DNA of 64,000 nucleotides from Pontivivens marinum (GCF_900231835.1 NZ_OCTN01000012.1:24569-88568), one strand, 5' to 3'. Positions 27,223 through 36,537 are shown, counted from the stretch's first letter. Numbers and translations: made by a program. Notes: generated from the letters alone by a model not told the origin.

Positions 27223-28431
27223 ATGCGACGCGTCGTAATCACAGGGCAGGGCGCGATTAACGCGCTGGGGCACACCGCAACAGAAACCTGCACCGCAATG
27301 CGTGAGGGACGGCAGGGCATCGGCCAGCTGGAATTCCGCGACGTATCCCGCCTGTCGATCCAGATCGGCGGGCAGGTGCGGGGGCATGATGCCTCAAGCC
27401 TGTTTAGCCGCCAGCAATTGTCGCTCTACGATCCGAACACCCAGTTCGCTCTGATCGCGGCGGCTGAGGCGATGCAGCAATCGGGCCTACAGGTTAGCGA
27501 CGAACTGGCACCGCGTGCCGGCGTTATCATGGGCAATTCCGGTGGTGGCCTACAGACCATCGATGAAAATTACCGGACGGTTTATGAGGAGGGGAAAAAC
27601 AGGGTCCACCCCTTCGTTATTCCGCGCCTGATGAACAGTGCAGCTGCCTCGCATATTTCGATGACCTATGGGCTAAAGGGACCGACCTTTACGGTTTCTA
27701 CGGCCTGCGCATCATCCAACCACGCGATGGGGCAGGCGTTTGAGACGATCCTGCTTGGCAATGCCGATGTGATGCTGACCGGAGGCTCCGAGTCCATGCT
27801 GGTCTTTGGCGGGATCAAGGCGTGGGAAGGTCTGCGTGTGATGTCCAAGGATGCCTGCCGACCGTTCTCGAAAAACCGCAACGGTATGGTACAGGGGGAG
27901 GGGGCAGCGGTTTTTGTCTTCGAGGAATACGAGCATGCCCGCGCCCGTGGTGCCGAGATTTTGGCCGAGGTTGTCGGTTTTGCCATGACCTCCGATGCGT
28001 CCGATATCGTTATGCCCAGTCGTGAGGGCGCGGCGCGCGCTATGCAGGGTGCGCTACGTTCCGCCAGCGCGAATGCAGACGAAGTTGGCTATATAAACGC
28101 GCATGGCACGGGGACGGCGGCGAATGACCGTTCGGAATGTGCGGCCGTGCGTGAGGTATTTGGCGATCATGCGGATAACCTGATGATCTCCGCGACGAAA
28201 TCGATGCATGGCCACCTGATTGGCGGGACCGGCGCGGTTGAACTGCTGGCTTGCATCATGGCCCTGCGTGAGGGCGTGATTGCACCAACCATCGGTTATG
28301 AGGATCCGGATCCCGATTGCGATCTGGATGTTGTTCCGAACGAGGCACGCGACGCGGATGTCTCGCTGGTGATGACCAATGCGTTTGCCTTTGGAGGGTT
28401 GAACGCTGTGCTTGCCTTGCGGCGCATCTAG
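27223..28431 (+). CDS. Beta-ketoacyl-ACP synthase II family protein
   Basis: 402 residues of the KAS II (FabF-like) condensing enzymes. The catalytic triad is visible: STACASSNHAMGQAF with Cys162, NAHGTGTAANDRSE with His294, and KSMHGHLIGGTGAVE with His331. The enzyme condenses malonyl-ACP with acyl-ACP. It is directly preceded by its likely ACP partner, so the two should form a dedicated chain-building or chain-selecting pair connected to lpxD. The main fatty-acid genes fabD, fabG and fabF are not in the window. The active site is intact, so it is not a chain-length-factor type. Confidence 0.92.
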   Translation: MRRVVITGQGAINALGHTATETCTAMREGRQGIGQLEFRDVSRLSIQIGGQVRGHDASSLFSRQQLSLYDPNTQFALIAAAEAMQQSGLQVSDELAPRAGVIMGNSGGGLQTIDENYRTVYEEGKNRVHPFVIPRLMNSAAASHISMTYGLKGPTFTVSTACASSNHAMGQAFETILLGNADVMLTGGSESMLVFGGIKAWEGLRVMSKDACRPFSKNRNGMVQGEGAAVFVFEEYEHARARGAEILAEVVGFAMTSDASDIVMPSREGAARAMQGALRSASANADEVGYINAHGTGTAANDRSECAAVREVFGDHADNLMISATKSMHGHLIGGTGAVELLACIMALREGVIAPTIGYEDPDPDCDLDVVPNEARDADVSLVMTNAFAFGGLNAVLALRRI

Positions 28432-28440
28432 AAAGGAAAA

Positions 28441-28459
28441 GGGGCGCACGCGGCGCCCC
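28441..28459. terminator. Hairpin between the ketoacyl synthase and ialB genes
   Basis: GGGGCGC (28441-28447) pairs with GCGCCCC (28453-28459) around ACGCG. On the minus strand the stem is followed by TTTTCC, so it serves best for the leftward ialB transcript; it may also stop the rightward one. Confidence 0.6.
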
Positions 28460-28470
28460 TGATCTACATT

Positions 28471-29073
28471 TTACTGTAGTGCGTTATAGGCTGCCGTAAA
28501 TCCGGCGAGGCTGATCGTCAGCGTGATCGGATTTTCCTGCACGTTGATCGCCGCCACGGTCAGGGTCAGGTTGTTACCTGCCTTCATCGAGTCGATTTGA
28601 CCCTGATTCAGACCGAAGCGCGATACGCAGCCACTTTCCACACAAAAGCTGTACTGGAACTGCTGCGCGCGGCCATTATCGACGCGGAACACCACGCCCT
28701 CTGGCAGAATCACACCCAGTGGGAACACGGCAGTCACACCTGCAACTGCGTTCGAGCCGCTGGCCAGCTTGATGATTGTGAATTCCGCAGCGGGGCGGCC
28801 CAGATCGTTATTGGCGACCTGAAACAGGATGCACTCCTCGGTCTCGCCGACGCAGCGCAGCTCCCAATCATTGAACTGGTTCGTCACGGTGTCAGGTACG
28901 GCACCGGTCCGTTCAACTGATGCAGTCGGGGACACTGTTGGCTCAGGCTCGGGTGCAGGGGCGGGGGCCGCTGGAGCAGGTGCGGAAAAGCCAGTGGTTG
29001 GGCCGCTTTGCGCGTATAGGCCTGTGCCCAGTGAACATAGCAGAGCGGTAATTGCGATGGCGCGGAATGTCAT
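28471..29073 (-). CDS. Invasion-associated locus B (IalB) family protein
   Basis: 200 residues. A signal peptide (MTFRAIAITALLCSLGTGLYA) precedes a Pro/Ala/Glu-rich linker and a C-terminal IalB domain with FNDWELRCV, ECILFQV, FPLGVILPEGVVFRVD and CVESGCVSRFGL, whose paired Cys probably form disulfides in the periplasm. IalB was named from Bartonella invasion but the family is widespread in free-living alphaproteobacteria, where its role is not established. The gene is convergent with the ketoacyl synthase gene. Confidence 0.88.
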   Translation of the reverse strand: MTFRAIAITALLCSLGTGLYAQSGPTTGFSAPAPAAPAPAPEPEPTVSPTASVERTGAVPDTVTNQFNDWELRCVGETEECILFQVANNDLGRPAAEFTIIKLASGSNAVAGVTAVFPLGVILPEGVVFRVDNGRAQQFQYSFCVESGCVSRFGLNQGQIDSMKAGNNLTLTVAAINVQENPITLTISLAGFTAAYNALQ

Positions 29074-29450
29074 GTCAGACCCCGTTATTCGTTCAGACCA
29101 ATAGTAAAGACAAATACCCAGATGTGTGCGGGCATATCGTGCAGCAAAGAGGTGTCAGGTCCGGCCTTCACTGTCAACGTGATGCCGGTATATCAGCGCG
29201 GATGCCGTCCAAATGGGGTATTAAACTGAAAAGAGGCGCCCCGATGAGCGCCTCTCTCCGTCCCGCTTTTTGCGGAATTATCCCTGTCAGACCCGGACGA
29301 ACCATTGTCTTGAACGAACGCTACGTAATGAAATTCGCTCCGTCAATAGCCACGTAACAAGAATGTGACAGCATGGCATGGAACACTTTCACAGTGGCAC
29401 GACGGGGGGACATCTGTAATCTGCATCCAAAGCATAACGCAGGAGACGTG
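29074..29450. other. Intergenic region with an orphan terminator-like hairpin
   Basis: 377 bases between divergent genes. AGAGGCGC (29232-29239) pairs with GCGCCTCT (29248-29255). On the minus strand the stem is followed by TTTTC, on the plus strand by a distant TTTTT (29267-29271). No gene reads into it from either side. A short regulatory RNA ending here or a barrier between the two promoters are possible. The other reading frames in the region look random. Confidence 0.4.
29232..29255. terminator. Orphan hairpin, terminator-like
   Basis: An 8-bp perfect GC-rich stem, AGAGGCGC with GCGCCTCT and an 8-base loop, inside the region between ialB and the HerA-like gene. The T-run is stronger on the minus strand. 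Confidence 0.45.
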
Positions 29451-31007
29451 ATGACCGACAGTATCTTTACCGGCGGCGGGGGCGTGGCACAGGATGAGGC
29501 GCAAGAACTCAAGCTGAAATATGCCAACCGCCATGGCTTGATTGCGGGTGCCACCGGAACAGGTAAGACGGTTACTTTGCAAATTCTGGCAGAGGGCTTT
29601 TCCGCCGCTGGCGTTCCTGTGTTCCTGTCCGATGTGAAGGGTGATCTGGCGGGGCTATCCCAACCCGGTTCTGAAACGGCGCCACTACATCCCAAACTGG
29701 TGGAGCGGGCGGCGAAAATCGGGCTCGAATCCTATAGCTACACCGCCTTTCCCGTCACATTCTGGGACATGTTCGGTGAAAAGGGGCATCCCGTTCGCAC
29801 AACCGTGGCCGAGATGGGGCCGCTACTCTTGGCTCGCTTGCTGGAGTTGAGTGAGGCACAGGAGGGCGTTTTAAACATCGCCTTTCGCGTCGCGGACGAA
29901 CAGGGATTGGCGCTGCTGGATCTCAAGGATTTGCAGGCTCTGCTGGTTTGGGTCGGTGAAAACGGCTCCGAACTTAGCCTGCGCTACGGCAACGTTTCGC
30001 GCGCTTCGGTCGGGGCCATTCAGCGTCGATTGTTGGTTCTGGAAAATCAGGGCGGCGCAAATTTGTTCGGTGAACCTGCGCTGGCGCTAGAGGATATGAT
30101 CGCGCTGGATACGGATGGGCGGGGGCGGATCAACGTGCTGGCCGCCGACCGCTTGATGCAGTCGCCGGGCCTATACGCGACATTCCTGCTATGGCTGCTG
30201 AGCGAGCTGTTCGAGCAATTGCCCGAGGTGGGCGATCCCGAAAAGCCCCGCTTCGTGTTCTTCTTTGATGAGGCACACCTGCTATTCGACGACGCACCTG
30301 ATGCGCTGATTGATAAGGTGGAGCAGGTCGCCCGCCTGATCCGGTCCAAGGGGGTCGGCGTTTGGTTCGTAACGCAAAACCCTGACGATATACCTGCGGA
30401 TATTCTGGGGCAGTTGGGCAACCGCGTTCAACATGCCTTGCGCGCCTATACGCCACGGGATCAAAAGGGCCTGCGCGCGGCGGCCGAGACATTCCGCCCG
30501 AACCCCCGCTTTGATACCGAGGACGCAATCCGAGATGTCGGAATTGGCGAGGCCGTAACTAGCTACCTGCAAAAGAAGGGCGTGCCCGGAATTGCCGAAC
30601 GTACCCTGATCCGCCCGCCTGCATCGCGCATGGGCACGATTACGGATGCGGAGCGGGCGGCGACTATGGCCGGATCAACGCTTGGTGCGAAATACGATAC
30701 GCCGCTGGATCGTGAGAGCGCCTTTGAGATCCTACGCAAGCGTGCAGAAACCGCAGCGGTTGAGGAGGAGCCGGAGGAAGCCCCCATTCGTGATCGCAGC
30801 TATCGGGGCAGCAACAGCGCGCCCACCAGTCGTGAATATAATAGTGGGCGGCGCTACAGTCCGGGAAATGCAAAGGTTCGCACGACACGGTCCCGCTCTG
30901 ATTCCGTGGCCACGACATTCGGCAAATCACTGGCGCGCCAGCTTGGGACACAGATGGGGCGGCAAATTACACGTGGTATTATGGGTGGGCTGTTCAGGGG
31001 GCGTTAA
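29451..31007 (+). CDS. HerA-like ATPase, DUF853 family
   Basis: 518 residues of the helicase HerA-like C-terminal (DUF853) family. The N-terminus has [20 protein letters not shown] with Walker A, then [14 protein letters not shown], and the Walker B region is [17 protein letters not shown], followed by [13 protein letters not shown] and [14 protein letters not shown]. coli YjgR is a relative. The proteins are cytoplasmic P-loop ATPases of unknown function. The tail (residues 440-518) is basic and disordered, with many Arg and Ser. ATG 29451 has AGGAGA at seven bases, which makes an earlier in-frame ATG at 29373 unlikely. No nurA or other HerA partner lies beside it. Confidence 0.9.
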   Translation: MTDSIFTGGGGVAQDEAQELKLKYANRHGLIAGATGTGKTVTLQILAEGFSAAGVPVFLSDVKGDLAGLSQPGSETAPLHPKLVERAAKIGLESYSYTAFPVTFWDMFGEKGHPVRTTVAEMGPLLLARLLELSEAQEGVLNIAFRVADEQGLALLDLKDLQALLVWVGENGSELSLRYGNVSRASVGAIQRRLLVLENQGGANLFGEPALALEDMIALDTDGRGRINVLAADRLMQSPGLYATFLLWLLSELFEQLPEVGDPEKPRFVFFFDEAHLLFDDAPDALIDKVEQVARLIRSKGVGVWFVTQNPDDIPADILGQLGNRVQHALRAYTPRDQKGLRAAAETFRPNPRFDTEDAIRDVGIGEAVTSYLQKKGVPGIAERTLIRPPASRMGTITDAERAATMAGSTLGAKYDTPLDRESAFEILRKRAETAAVEEEPEEAPIRDRSYRGSNSAPTSREYNSGRRYSPGNAKVRTTRSRSDSVATTFGKSLARQLGTQMGRQITRGIMGGLFRGR

Positions 31008-31019
31008 GCCCCCTCGCGA

Positions 31020-32321
31020 TCATTCCAACGGACGGATGCGCAATTTGTGCAGGCGATTACGCTCCCGCTCCACCACCTCGATCCGGAAGCCGTCAAAGGA
31101 GAAGACCTGTCCGGTCGTTGGAATCGTCTGTGCCTCATGAATGACGAGGCCGGCAATCGTGTTTGCCTCATCATCGGCCAGTGACCAGTCGGTTGCGCGA
31201 TTCAGGTCGCGGATGGTCATCGTGCCCTCAACCAGAACGGAGCCGTCGGCGAACCGTTCGATTCCCTCAACCTCTACATCCGTCTCGTCAGTAATATCGC
31301 CGACGATTTCCTCTAGGATGTCCTCTAGCGTGACCAATCCCTGCAACGCGCCATATTCGTCCACCACCAGCGCGAAGTGGCTGTGACGATGCAAGAAGGC
31401 GCGCATCTGATCGTCCAGCGTGGTGGCGTCGGGCACGAACCACGGCTCCATCACGACATCCATGACGTTAAAGGTGGACAGCTCGGACAGGCCGCCAGTG
31501 GTGCCGCGGATCAATTTGTCCACGGCGCGCAGCAGGTCCTTGGCATGGATGACGCCGACGATGTTCTCGGGCTCGTCCTTGAAGACCGGAATACGGGTGT
31601 GTGGGGAGCGCAGGCAGGTGGTCAGGATTTCCTCGGGCGGCATATCGGCGTCCAGCATTTCGATATTGCGGCGATGGATCATCACCTCCTCAACCGTGCG
31701 CAGCTTCAGGTCCAGCGCGGCGAGCAGGCGATCACGATCATCCTTTTCCACGGACCCCTCGGAGGCATGCAGGGTAATCGCCTCGGCGATCTCCTCATGC
31801 GCCATGATCAGGGCCTCCGGATCAGTCGGCACGCCAAACATGCGCAGGGTGACGCGCACGATGAAGCGCACGAAATAGACGACAGGCGCCAGTACCTTAA
31901 CGATCATCGCGATGGGCAGGGCCACCACAGCGGCCATCCGCTCGGGATTGATAATCGCATAGGTCTTTGGCAGCACCTCGGCAAAGATCAGGACCAGTCC
32001 GGTCATCACCAAGGTTGCCGCCGCAACGCCATTATCGCCCAGCAGCGTAGTGAACAGCGCCGTCGCCAGCGAGGTCGCCAGAATATTGGCGAGGTTATTG
32101 CCCAGCAGAATACCGCCGATCAAACGCTCGGGGTCTTCCTTTAGCTGCAAGGCGCGGTTTGACCCCTCACCATCCATGCCGTGCAACTTCGCGCGATTGG
32201 CGGCGGTCAGCGCAGTTTCGGAACCGGAGAAGAAGGCCGAGAACACCAATAGCAACAAAATCGCCAAGGCGGGCAGCCAGATGGCGGTATCAGTGATGCT
32301 CAAATCCGTGACTTCTTGCAT
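31020..32321 (-). CDS. CNNM/CorC-family membrane protein with CBS domains
   Basis: 433 residues. An N-terminal DUF21 membrane domain (helices at LPALAILLLLVFSAFFSGSETALTAA, GGILLGNNLANILATSLATALF and LVMTGLVLIFAEVLPKTYAI) is followed by two CBS domains (residues about 205-330, with HTRIPVFKDEPENIVGVIHAKDLL and VVDEYGALQGLVTLEDILEEIVGDI) and a C-terminal transporter-associated (CorC_HlyC) domain. Members are Mg2+/Co2+ efflux or transport proteins once called hemolysins. The ATG at 32321 with GGGAG upstream is preferred to an ATG at 32387. Confidence 0.92.
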   Translation of the reverse strand: MQEVTDLSITDTAIWLPALAILLLLVFSAFFSGSETALTAANRAKLHGMDGEGSNRALQLKEDPERLIGGILLGNNLANILATSLATALFTTLLGDNGVAAATLVMTGLVLIFAEVLPKTYAIINPERMAAVVALPIAMIVKVLAPVVYFVRFIVRVTLRMFGVPTDPEALIMAHEEIAEAITLHASEGSVEKDDRDRLLAALDLKLRTVEEVMIHRRNIEMLDADMPPEEILTTCLRSPHTRIPVFKDEPENIVGVIHAKDLLRAVDKLIRGTTGGLSELSTFNVMDVVMEPWFVPDATTLDDQMRAFLHRHSHFALVVDEYGALQGLVTLEDILEEIVGDITDETDVEVEGIERFADGSVLVEGTMTIRDLNRATDWSLADDEANTIAGLVIHEAQTIPTTGQVFSFDGFRIEVVERERNRLHKLRIRPLE

Positions 32322-32405
32322 TGCGAAATCTCCCAAACGTGACTGGCCTGTGCGTGCCATCTTCTTATGCTGCGTCCCGAGGTGCACGACAAGCGGGAGC
32401 GGCAG

Positions 32406-33191
32406 ATGCGGGTTGTTGATTGGGGCGAGTTTGCAGGCCCGTTAATTGTTTTCGGCGGCGTGCATTCCAATCGCCACGCGCTGGACGCGTTGGTGGCATT
32501 GCCCGAAGCCAAGGTTTGCACAGGCGATATCGTCGCCTATTGCGCGCAGCCAGCCGCCTGTGTCGATCTGATGCGATCCGAAAATATTCCAACCATTGCA
32601 GGTAATTGCGAAAGCCAGTTGGCCGAAAATGCGCTGGATTGCGGGTGCGGGTTCGAGGATGGAACCGCATGTGATCTGATGTCCGCGCGGTGGTACGCCC
32701 ACGCAAATGCGGTGTTGAATGCGGAGCAACGCGGCTGGATGGGAACTTTGCCCGACTGGGCGGTTTTAACACATGCTGGGCGGCGCTGGTTGTTGGTTCA
32801 CGGCGCGCCCTCTGCCCAGAATCGATTTATCTGGAGCATGACCGATTTACAGGGTGAAATCGCGGTGGCCGAGGCGCAGGTCGGTCCGGTTGATGGCATC
32901 CTCGCGGGCCATTCCGGAATTCCGTTCGTGCGCGAATACGGGCGGCACATCTGGGTGAATACCGGAGCGATCGGGATGCCCGCACATGATGGTCGTCCCG
33001 ATACCAGCTATGCGCGCTTGGACGGCCAGCAGATCACAATTGAGCGGTTGAGCTATGATCATGAGGGTGCCCGCGCCATGATGGTCGCGGCGGGGCTGGT
33101 GCAGGGCTATCACAACACTCTGCGCAGTGGTTGGTGGCCCAGCGAGGATATCCTGCCTGATACCCTGCGCGCACAGCCCCGCGTGGCCTAA
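32406..33191 (+). CDS. Metallophosphoesterase (calcineurin-like, YfcE-related)
   Basis: 261 residues with the ordered motifs of phosphoesterases: GGVHSNRHAL at residue 18, GDIVAYC, AGNCES, LVHGAP, AGHSGIP and WVNTGAIGMPAHDGRP. The first metal site normally reads GDIHSN; here the Asp is replaced by Gly (GGVHSN), as in some relatives with GGPYSN, so the metal site may be changed. The rest of the ligands (Asp, Asn, three His) appear to be present. The substrate is unknown. The ATG at 32406 follows GCGGGAGCGG. The gene is divergent from the CNNM gene and ends three bases from the convergent hydrolase. Confidence 0.85.
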   Translation: MRVVDWGEFAGPLIVFGGVHSNRHALDALVALPEAKVCTGDIVAYCAQPAACVDLMRSENIPTIAGNCESQLAENALDCGCGFEDGTACDLMSARWYAHANAVLNAEQRGWMGTLPDWAVLTHAGRRWLLVHGAPSAQNRFIWSMTDLQGEIAVAEAQVGPVDGILAGHSGIPFVREYGRHIWVNTGAIGMPAHDGRPDTSYARLDGQQITIERLSYDHEGARAMMVAAGLVQGYHNTLRSGWWPSEDILPDTLRAQPRVA

Positions 33192-33194
33192 GGC

Positions 33195-34415
33195 CTACGT
33201 CGCCAATTCGGTCGTGACGTAGGCGCCGGCCTCCAACGTGCGATGGACGGGGCATTTATCCGCGATCTCCAGCAGTTTTGCCCGTTGTTCCGCCGTTAGA
33301 TCACCATCCAGACGCACGATCCGGCGCAAATGGTCGATGCGGCCATCAGTCTGGGTGCAGGTTTCGCAATCCGAGGCGTGAACCTTGTCATGGGTCACAT
33401 CAACGGAGACATGGTCCAGCGCCAGCCCCTTGCGTCGGGCATACATCCGCACGGTCATCGCGGTACACGCGCCCAAACCTGCGCTGAGCAGTTGATAGGG
33501 CGTCATACCCAGATCAGATCCGCCATAGCTGAGCGGTTCATCGGCCAGAATATGGTGGCGCGGACCGGCGCTGACATCCTGCAAGAACCCCTGCGGGTTG
33601 GCCTCCGACACGCGCACGATCCCCTCGGGCGCGCCGATTGGTTTCGCGGGTGGGGTCAGGTCAATATAGCGACCGACCCAACTGGCGATAACCTCGGCTG
33701 CATATTCGGCATCCTTGGCGCGGGTCAGCAGGTGGTCCGCCTTATCCAGCGTTACGAAGCTTTTAGGGTGTTTCGCCGCAACCCACAGGTCCGATGCATT
33801 GTCGATACCAACCACGGTATCACCGGGGGCATGCAGGATCAGCAGGGCGCGCTTCAGGCGGCCTACAGCATCGGACAGGCGTGCGGCCTTTACGTCCTCC
33901 AGGAAGGCCCGCTTAATCGTGAAGGGCCGACCGCCAAGGTCAACCTTGGCATGGCCACGCTCCTCAATCTCCGCGATGCTTGCGCCGAAATTGGCGGTGA
34001 CGTGATGCGGATCGGCGGGCGCGCCAATCGTGGCAACGGCCTTTACGCTGTCAATATCGGGGGAGGCAGCCAGAACCGCAGCACCGCCCAGCGAGTGGCC
34101 GATCATCAATTCCGGTGCCATGCCCATACCGGCCAAATGCGCGGCGGCCAGACGCAAATCTTCTACATTCGAGCTGAAATGCGTGTTCTCAAACTCACCA
34201 CCCGAATGGCCAAGGCCGGTAAAGTCAAAACGCAGCACCGCGATGCCAGCCTGCGACAACCGGCCCGCAATGCGTCGTGCCGCCGGAATATCCTTTGAGC
34301 AGGTAAAGCAGTGCGCAAAAATCGCAGTCGCCAGATGCGGCCCCTCGGGTAGATCAAGTCGTGCGGCCAGAATCTCGCCAGAGTGGCCTTCAAAGGTGAG
34401 TTTCTCGGATTTCAT
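33195..34415 (-). CDS. Alpha/beta hydrolase fused to an OsmC-like domain
   Basis: 406 residues with two domains. Residues 1-255 are an alpha/beta hydrolase with FAHCFTCSKD, the nucleophile motif IGHSLGGAAVL, and DTVVGIDNASDLW plus KADHLL for the Asp and His. Residues 270-406 are an OsmC/Ohr-type domain with GFLQDVSAGPRHHILADEPLSYGG, LGACTAMTVRMYARRKG (first reactive Cys) and ADKCPVHRTLE (second Cys). OsmC proteins reduce organic hydroperoxides; the hydrolase half may act on esters or peroxidised lipids. The fusion is known in several proteobacteria. The ATG at 34415 is preferred to an ATG at 34430. Confidence 0.93.
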   Translation of the reverse strand: MKSEKLTFEGHSGEILAARLDLPEGPHLATAIFAHCFTCSKDIPAARRIAGRLSQAGIAVLRFDFTGLGHSGGEFENTHFSSNVEDLRLAAAHLAGMGMAPELMIGHSLGGAAVLAASPDIDSVKAVATIGAPADPHHVTANFGASIAEIEERGHAKVDLGGRPFTIKRAFLEDVKAARLSDAVGRLKRALLILHAPGDTVVGIDNASDLWVAAKHPKSFVTLDKADHLLTRAKDAEYAAEVIASWVGRYIDLTPPAKPIGAPEGIVRVSEANPQGFLQDVSAGPRHHILADEPLSYGGSDLGMTPYQLLSAGLGACTAMTVRMYARRKGLALDHVSVDVTHDKVHASDCETCTQTDGRIDHLRRIVRLDGDLTAEQRAKLLEIADKCPVHRTLEAGAYVTTELAT

Positions 34416-34502
34416 CGCGCTCTCGTACATTGCCGTTTCGTTGGATAGTATCTAGTCACGGGGGTGGTCTGAATGACAGGCCATGTCACGCGAAGGTGAA
34501 AT

Positions 34503-35405
34503 ATGCGGATCAGAGGCGTACTTTTTTGGCTCTGTACCCTCACGATTTCAGCCGCTGTTTTCGTTGGTTTCGCGGGCCAGTTTCACCCTATCGGCGATAG
34601 CTTTGCGGCGTTTCGCCTGCATTTTGGTGCTGCCGCTGTGCTGTTCTGGGCATGGGCCGCGTTTAGCGGGCGCCTCTGGGCGGAGAGGGTTGGTGGCGTG
34701 ACGGCATGCGTCGCACTAGGCTCAATCCTATGGGTGGCAATCTGGCCGCGCGCACAGGAACCGCAAGATGGCATCACTGTTTTTCAGCATAACATGTTGT
34801 TTAGAAATGAAACCATTGATGCCGTTGTCGCGCAGGTGGCGCAGCTAAACGCAGATGTCGTCCTGTTGCAGGAGGTTCTGCCCGAACATCGGGTGCATCT
34901 AGAGCAGATCGAAACCTACTCAACCATTCAGCACTGTGATCGATATGCCGTGATGAACAATGTAATCCTCAGCAAATGGCCCGCCTTGCAGGTCGGCTGT
35001 CACAACCGCGCAAGCTGGGCGCAGATTTCCACACCCGTTGGGCCTGTAACATTTGTATCGTTGCATCTGCCGTGGCCGTGGCCCGCCTCGCAAGCATTGG
35101 CCGTTGATCGGTTGATCCCCGTGCTCAGCGCATTGCCGCAGCCTGTCGTATTAGGCGGGGATTACAACGCCGCCCCGTGGAGCAACGCGGTATCCCAGTT
35201 GGCGAGCGTCGCGGATGTCGTTTCAGTGCCGGGGCTGCGCTTAACATTTGCCGATCCACGATTTTGGCCCGGTCTCCCCATCGACCATATCCATATGCCA
35301 CGGGGTTGGGTTGGTGCGGCTCACCTGACCGGTCGCGCAGGCTCGGACCATCGTGGAACCTTTGCGACGATCGGTCCCCTACCAGAACCGGTAGGTATCC
35401 GGTGA
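34503..35405 (+). CDS. Endonuclease/exonuclease/phosphatase family membrane protein
   Basis: 300 residues. Three N-terminal hydrophobic segments (VLFWLCTLTISAAVFVGFAG, FGAAAVLFWAWAAF and VTACVALGSILWVAIW) anchor the protein in the inner membrane. The catalytic domain follows with ITVFQHNML, VVLLQEVLPEH, VVLGGDYNAAPWS, PIDHIHM and AGSDHRG, the usual Asn, Glu, Asp-x-Asn, Asp-His and Asp-His of the EEP fold. Substrates of the family include nucleic acids and phospholipids; the membrane anchor favours a lipid or outward-facing role, but this is inference. Confidence 0.9.
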   Translation: MRIRGVLFWLCTLTISAAVFVGFAGQFHPIGDSFAAFRLHFGAAAVLFWAWAAFSGRLWAERVGGVTACVALGSILWVAIWPRAQEPQDGITVFQHNMLFRNETIDAVVAQVAQLNADVVLLQEVLPEHRVHLEQIETYSTIQHCDRYAVMNNVILSKWPALQVGCHNRASWAQISTPVGPVTFVSLHLPWPWPASQALAVDRLIPVLSALPQPVVLGGDYNAAPWSNAVSQLASVADVVSVPGLRLTFADPRFWPGLPIDHIHMPRGWVGAAHLTGRAGSDHRGTFATIGPLPEPVGIR

Positions 35406-35471
35406 TCGTTAAATATTCGTTGTCAGATAGTCGGAATGCGGTACGCTGAAGGACGGTAACGCAGTATAGGA

Positions 35472-35663
35472 TTGATTTTGGACAGGATTTCGCGCCCGAC
35501 GACACCAATTGTTCCAACCCACTTGCCTGCAGAAGATAAGCTGCGTGCAGATATTGTGGAATTGCAACGGCGCGCAGTGCGATTCGGCTGTCCAGCAACA
35601 GCGCAGGCACTGGGCCTGGCGGTTGAGATGTTCGGCGTTGAGGTGGACGCAGAGGATCAGTAA
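35472..35663 (+). CDS. Small hypothetical protein
   Basis: A 63-codon frame with a TTG start, reading LPAEDKLRADIVELQRRAVRFGC and later AQALGLAVEMFGVEVDAEDQ. The composition (helical, acidic end) looks more like a real protein than the random frames around it, and it lies in a 295-base gap between two plus-strand genes. Start codon and ribosome-binding site are poor (TTG at 35472 or 35478). I do not recognise it. Confidence 0.4.
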   Translation: MILDRISRPTTPIVPTHLPAEDKLRADIVELQRRAVRFGCPATAQALGLAVEMFGVEVDAEDQ

Positions 35664-35700
35664 TCCTGTCGCCATTCGCATCTGAGATACGGTTCGCGCC

Positions 35701-36531
35701 ATGGCATTGATCCTCGACAAACCAGCCTTAACGCCATGGATGCGCCCGCACACGCGCCGCAATCCCGGTGTTCAGCCGCTAAACCCTACAGATTGGTTGC
35801 AACGTGATGCCTGTTTCGCGGATCAAATGGCGCTGCGTGATGATCTGATCGCAACCCGGCGTGATGCTGTTTTCGGGGCAGGGGACGATGACCGTGCCGC
35901 GCGTGAGGTGCTTGCCATGGTGTGCCACTCAACGAATGCGGTGGGTGAGAATGACCATATCCAGCGCGCGGATAATGTGCGCGTTGCCATCGTGGATCAT
36001 CCGCTTATCACCGCTGGCCGCTTGGTGCAGGAGGATTTGCTGATCCTCCAGCGGCGGGGCGAGGCGTGGGTGCTGACGGATGGCGTGTTGTGCTTTCCGT
36101 CGCATTGGACCTTATCTGAGAAACTGGGACGCTCTCTGATCGATATTCATGGCCCCGTGCCATTCTATGCTGGTGATCTGGAACGTCGCGTGCATCGCCT
36201 ATTCGATGCAATCCGTGTTGAGCAGCCCCTATGGCGCGCAAATTGGCTGATCTATCCCGATGCCACGCTGCATTACCCTCGCCGTGAATATGAGGTGAAG
36301 CATGTGGACTGGACCGGCGATCTGTTCGTGCGGGTTGAGCGGCAAAGCCTGCTGAAGCTACCTGAAACAGGTGCTGTGGTGTTCAGTATCAAAGCGGATA
36401 TTTGCCCGCTGCTCAGCCTGAACACACAGCAACGCTCCGGTTTGCTGGACGCCCTTGATGCCCTGCCGCGGGTGGAGCGTGATTATAAGGGTGGTGACAT
36501 CGTTCGGGCGCGTATTCACGCCAGCCTCTAA
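35701..36531 (+). CDS. DUF3445 / heme-dependent oxidative N-demethylase family protein
   Basis: 276 residues of the DUF3445 family, of which the heme-dependent oxidative N-demethylase (HODM, alpha subunit) of Pseudomonas is the characterised member. Typical segments are NPTDWLQRDACFADQMALRDDLI, LVQEDLLILQRRGEAWVLTDGVLCFPSHW (with the family's CFPSxW), and IHGPVPFYAGDLERRVHRLFDAI. The enzyme group uses a PAS-like heme domain. No second subunit gene is adjacent, so the physiological substrate is unclear; relatives in Rhodobacterales are usually single genes. It converges on glnA with a shared terminator. Confidence 0.88.
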   Translation: MALILDKPALTPWMRPHTRRNPGVQPLNPTDWLQRDACFADQMALRDDLIATRRDAVFGAGDDDRAAREVLAMVCHSTNAVGENDHIQRADNVRVAIVDHPLITAGRLVQEDLLILQRRGEAWVLTDGVLCFPSHWTLSEKLGRSLIDIHGPVPFYAGDLERRVHRLFDAIRVEQPLWRANWLIYPDATLHYPRREYEVKHVDWTGDLFVRVERQSLLKLPETGAVVFSIKADICPLLSLNTQQRSGLLDALDALPRVERDYKGGDIVRARIHASL

Positions 36532-36537
36532 CGGAAA

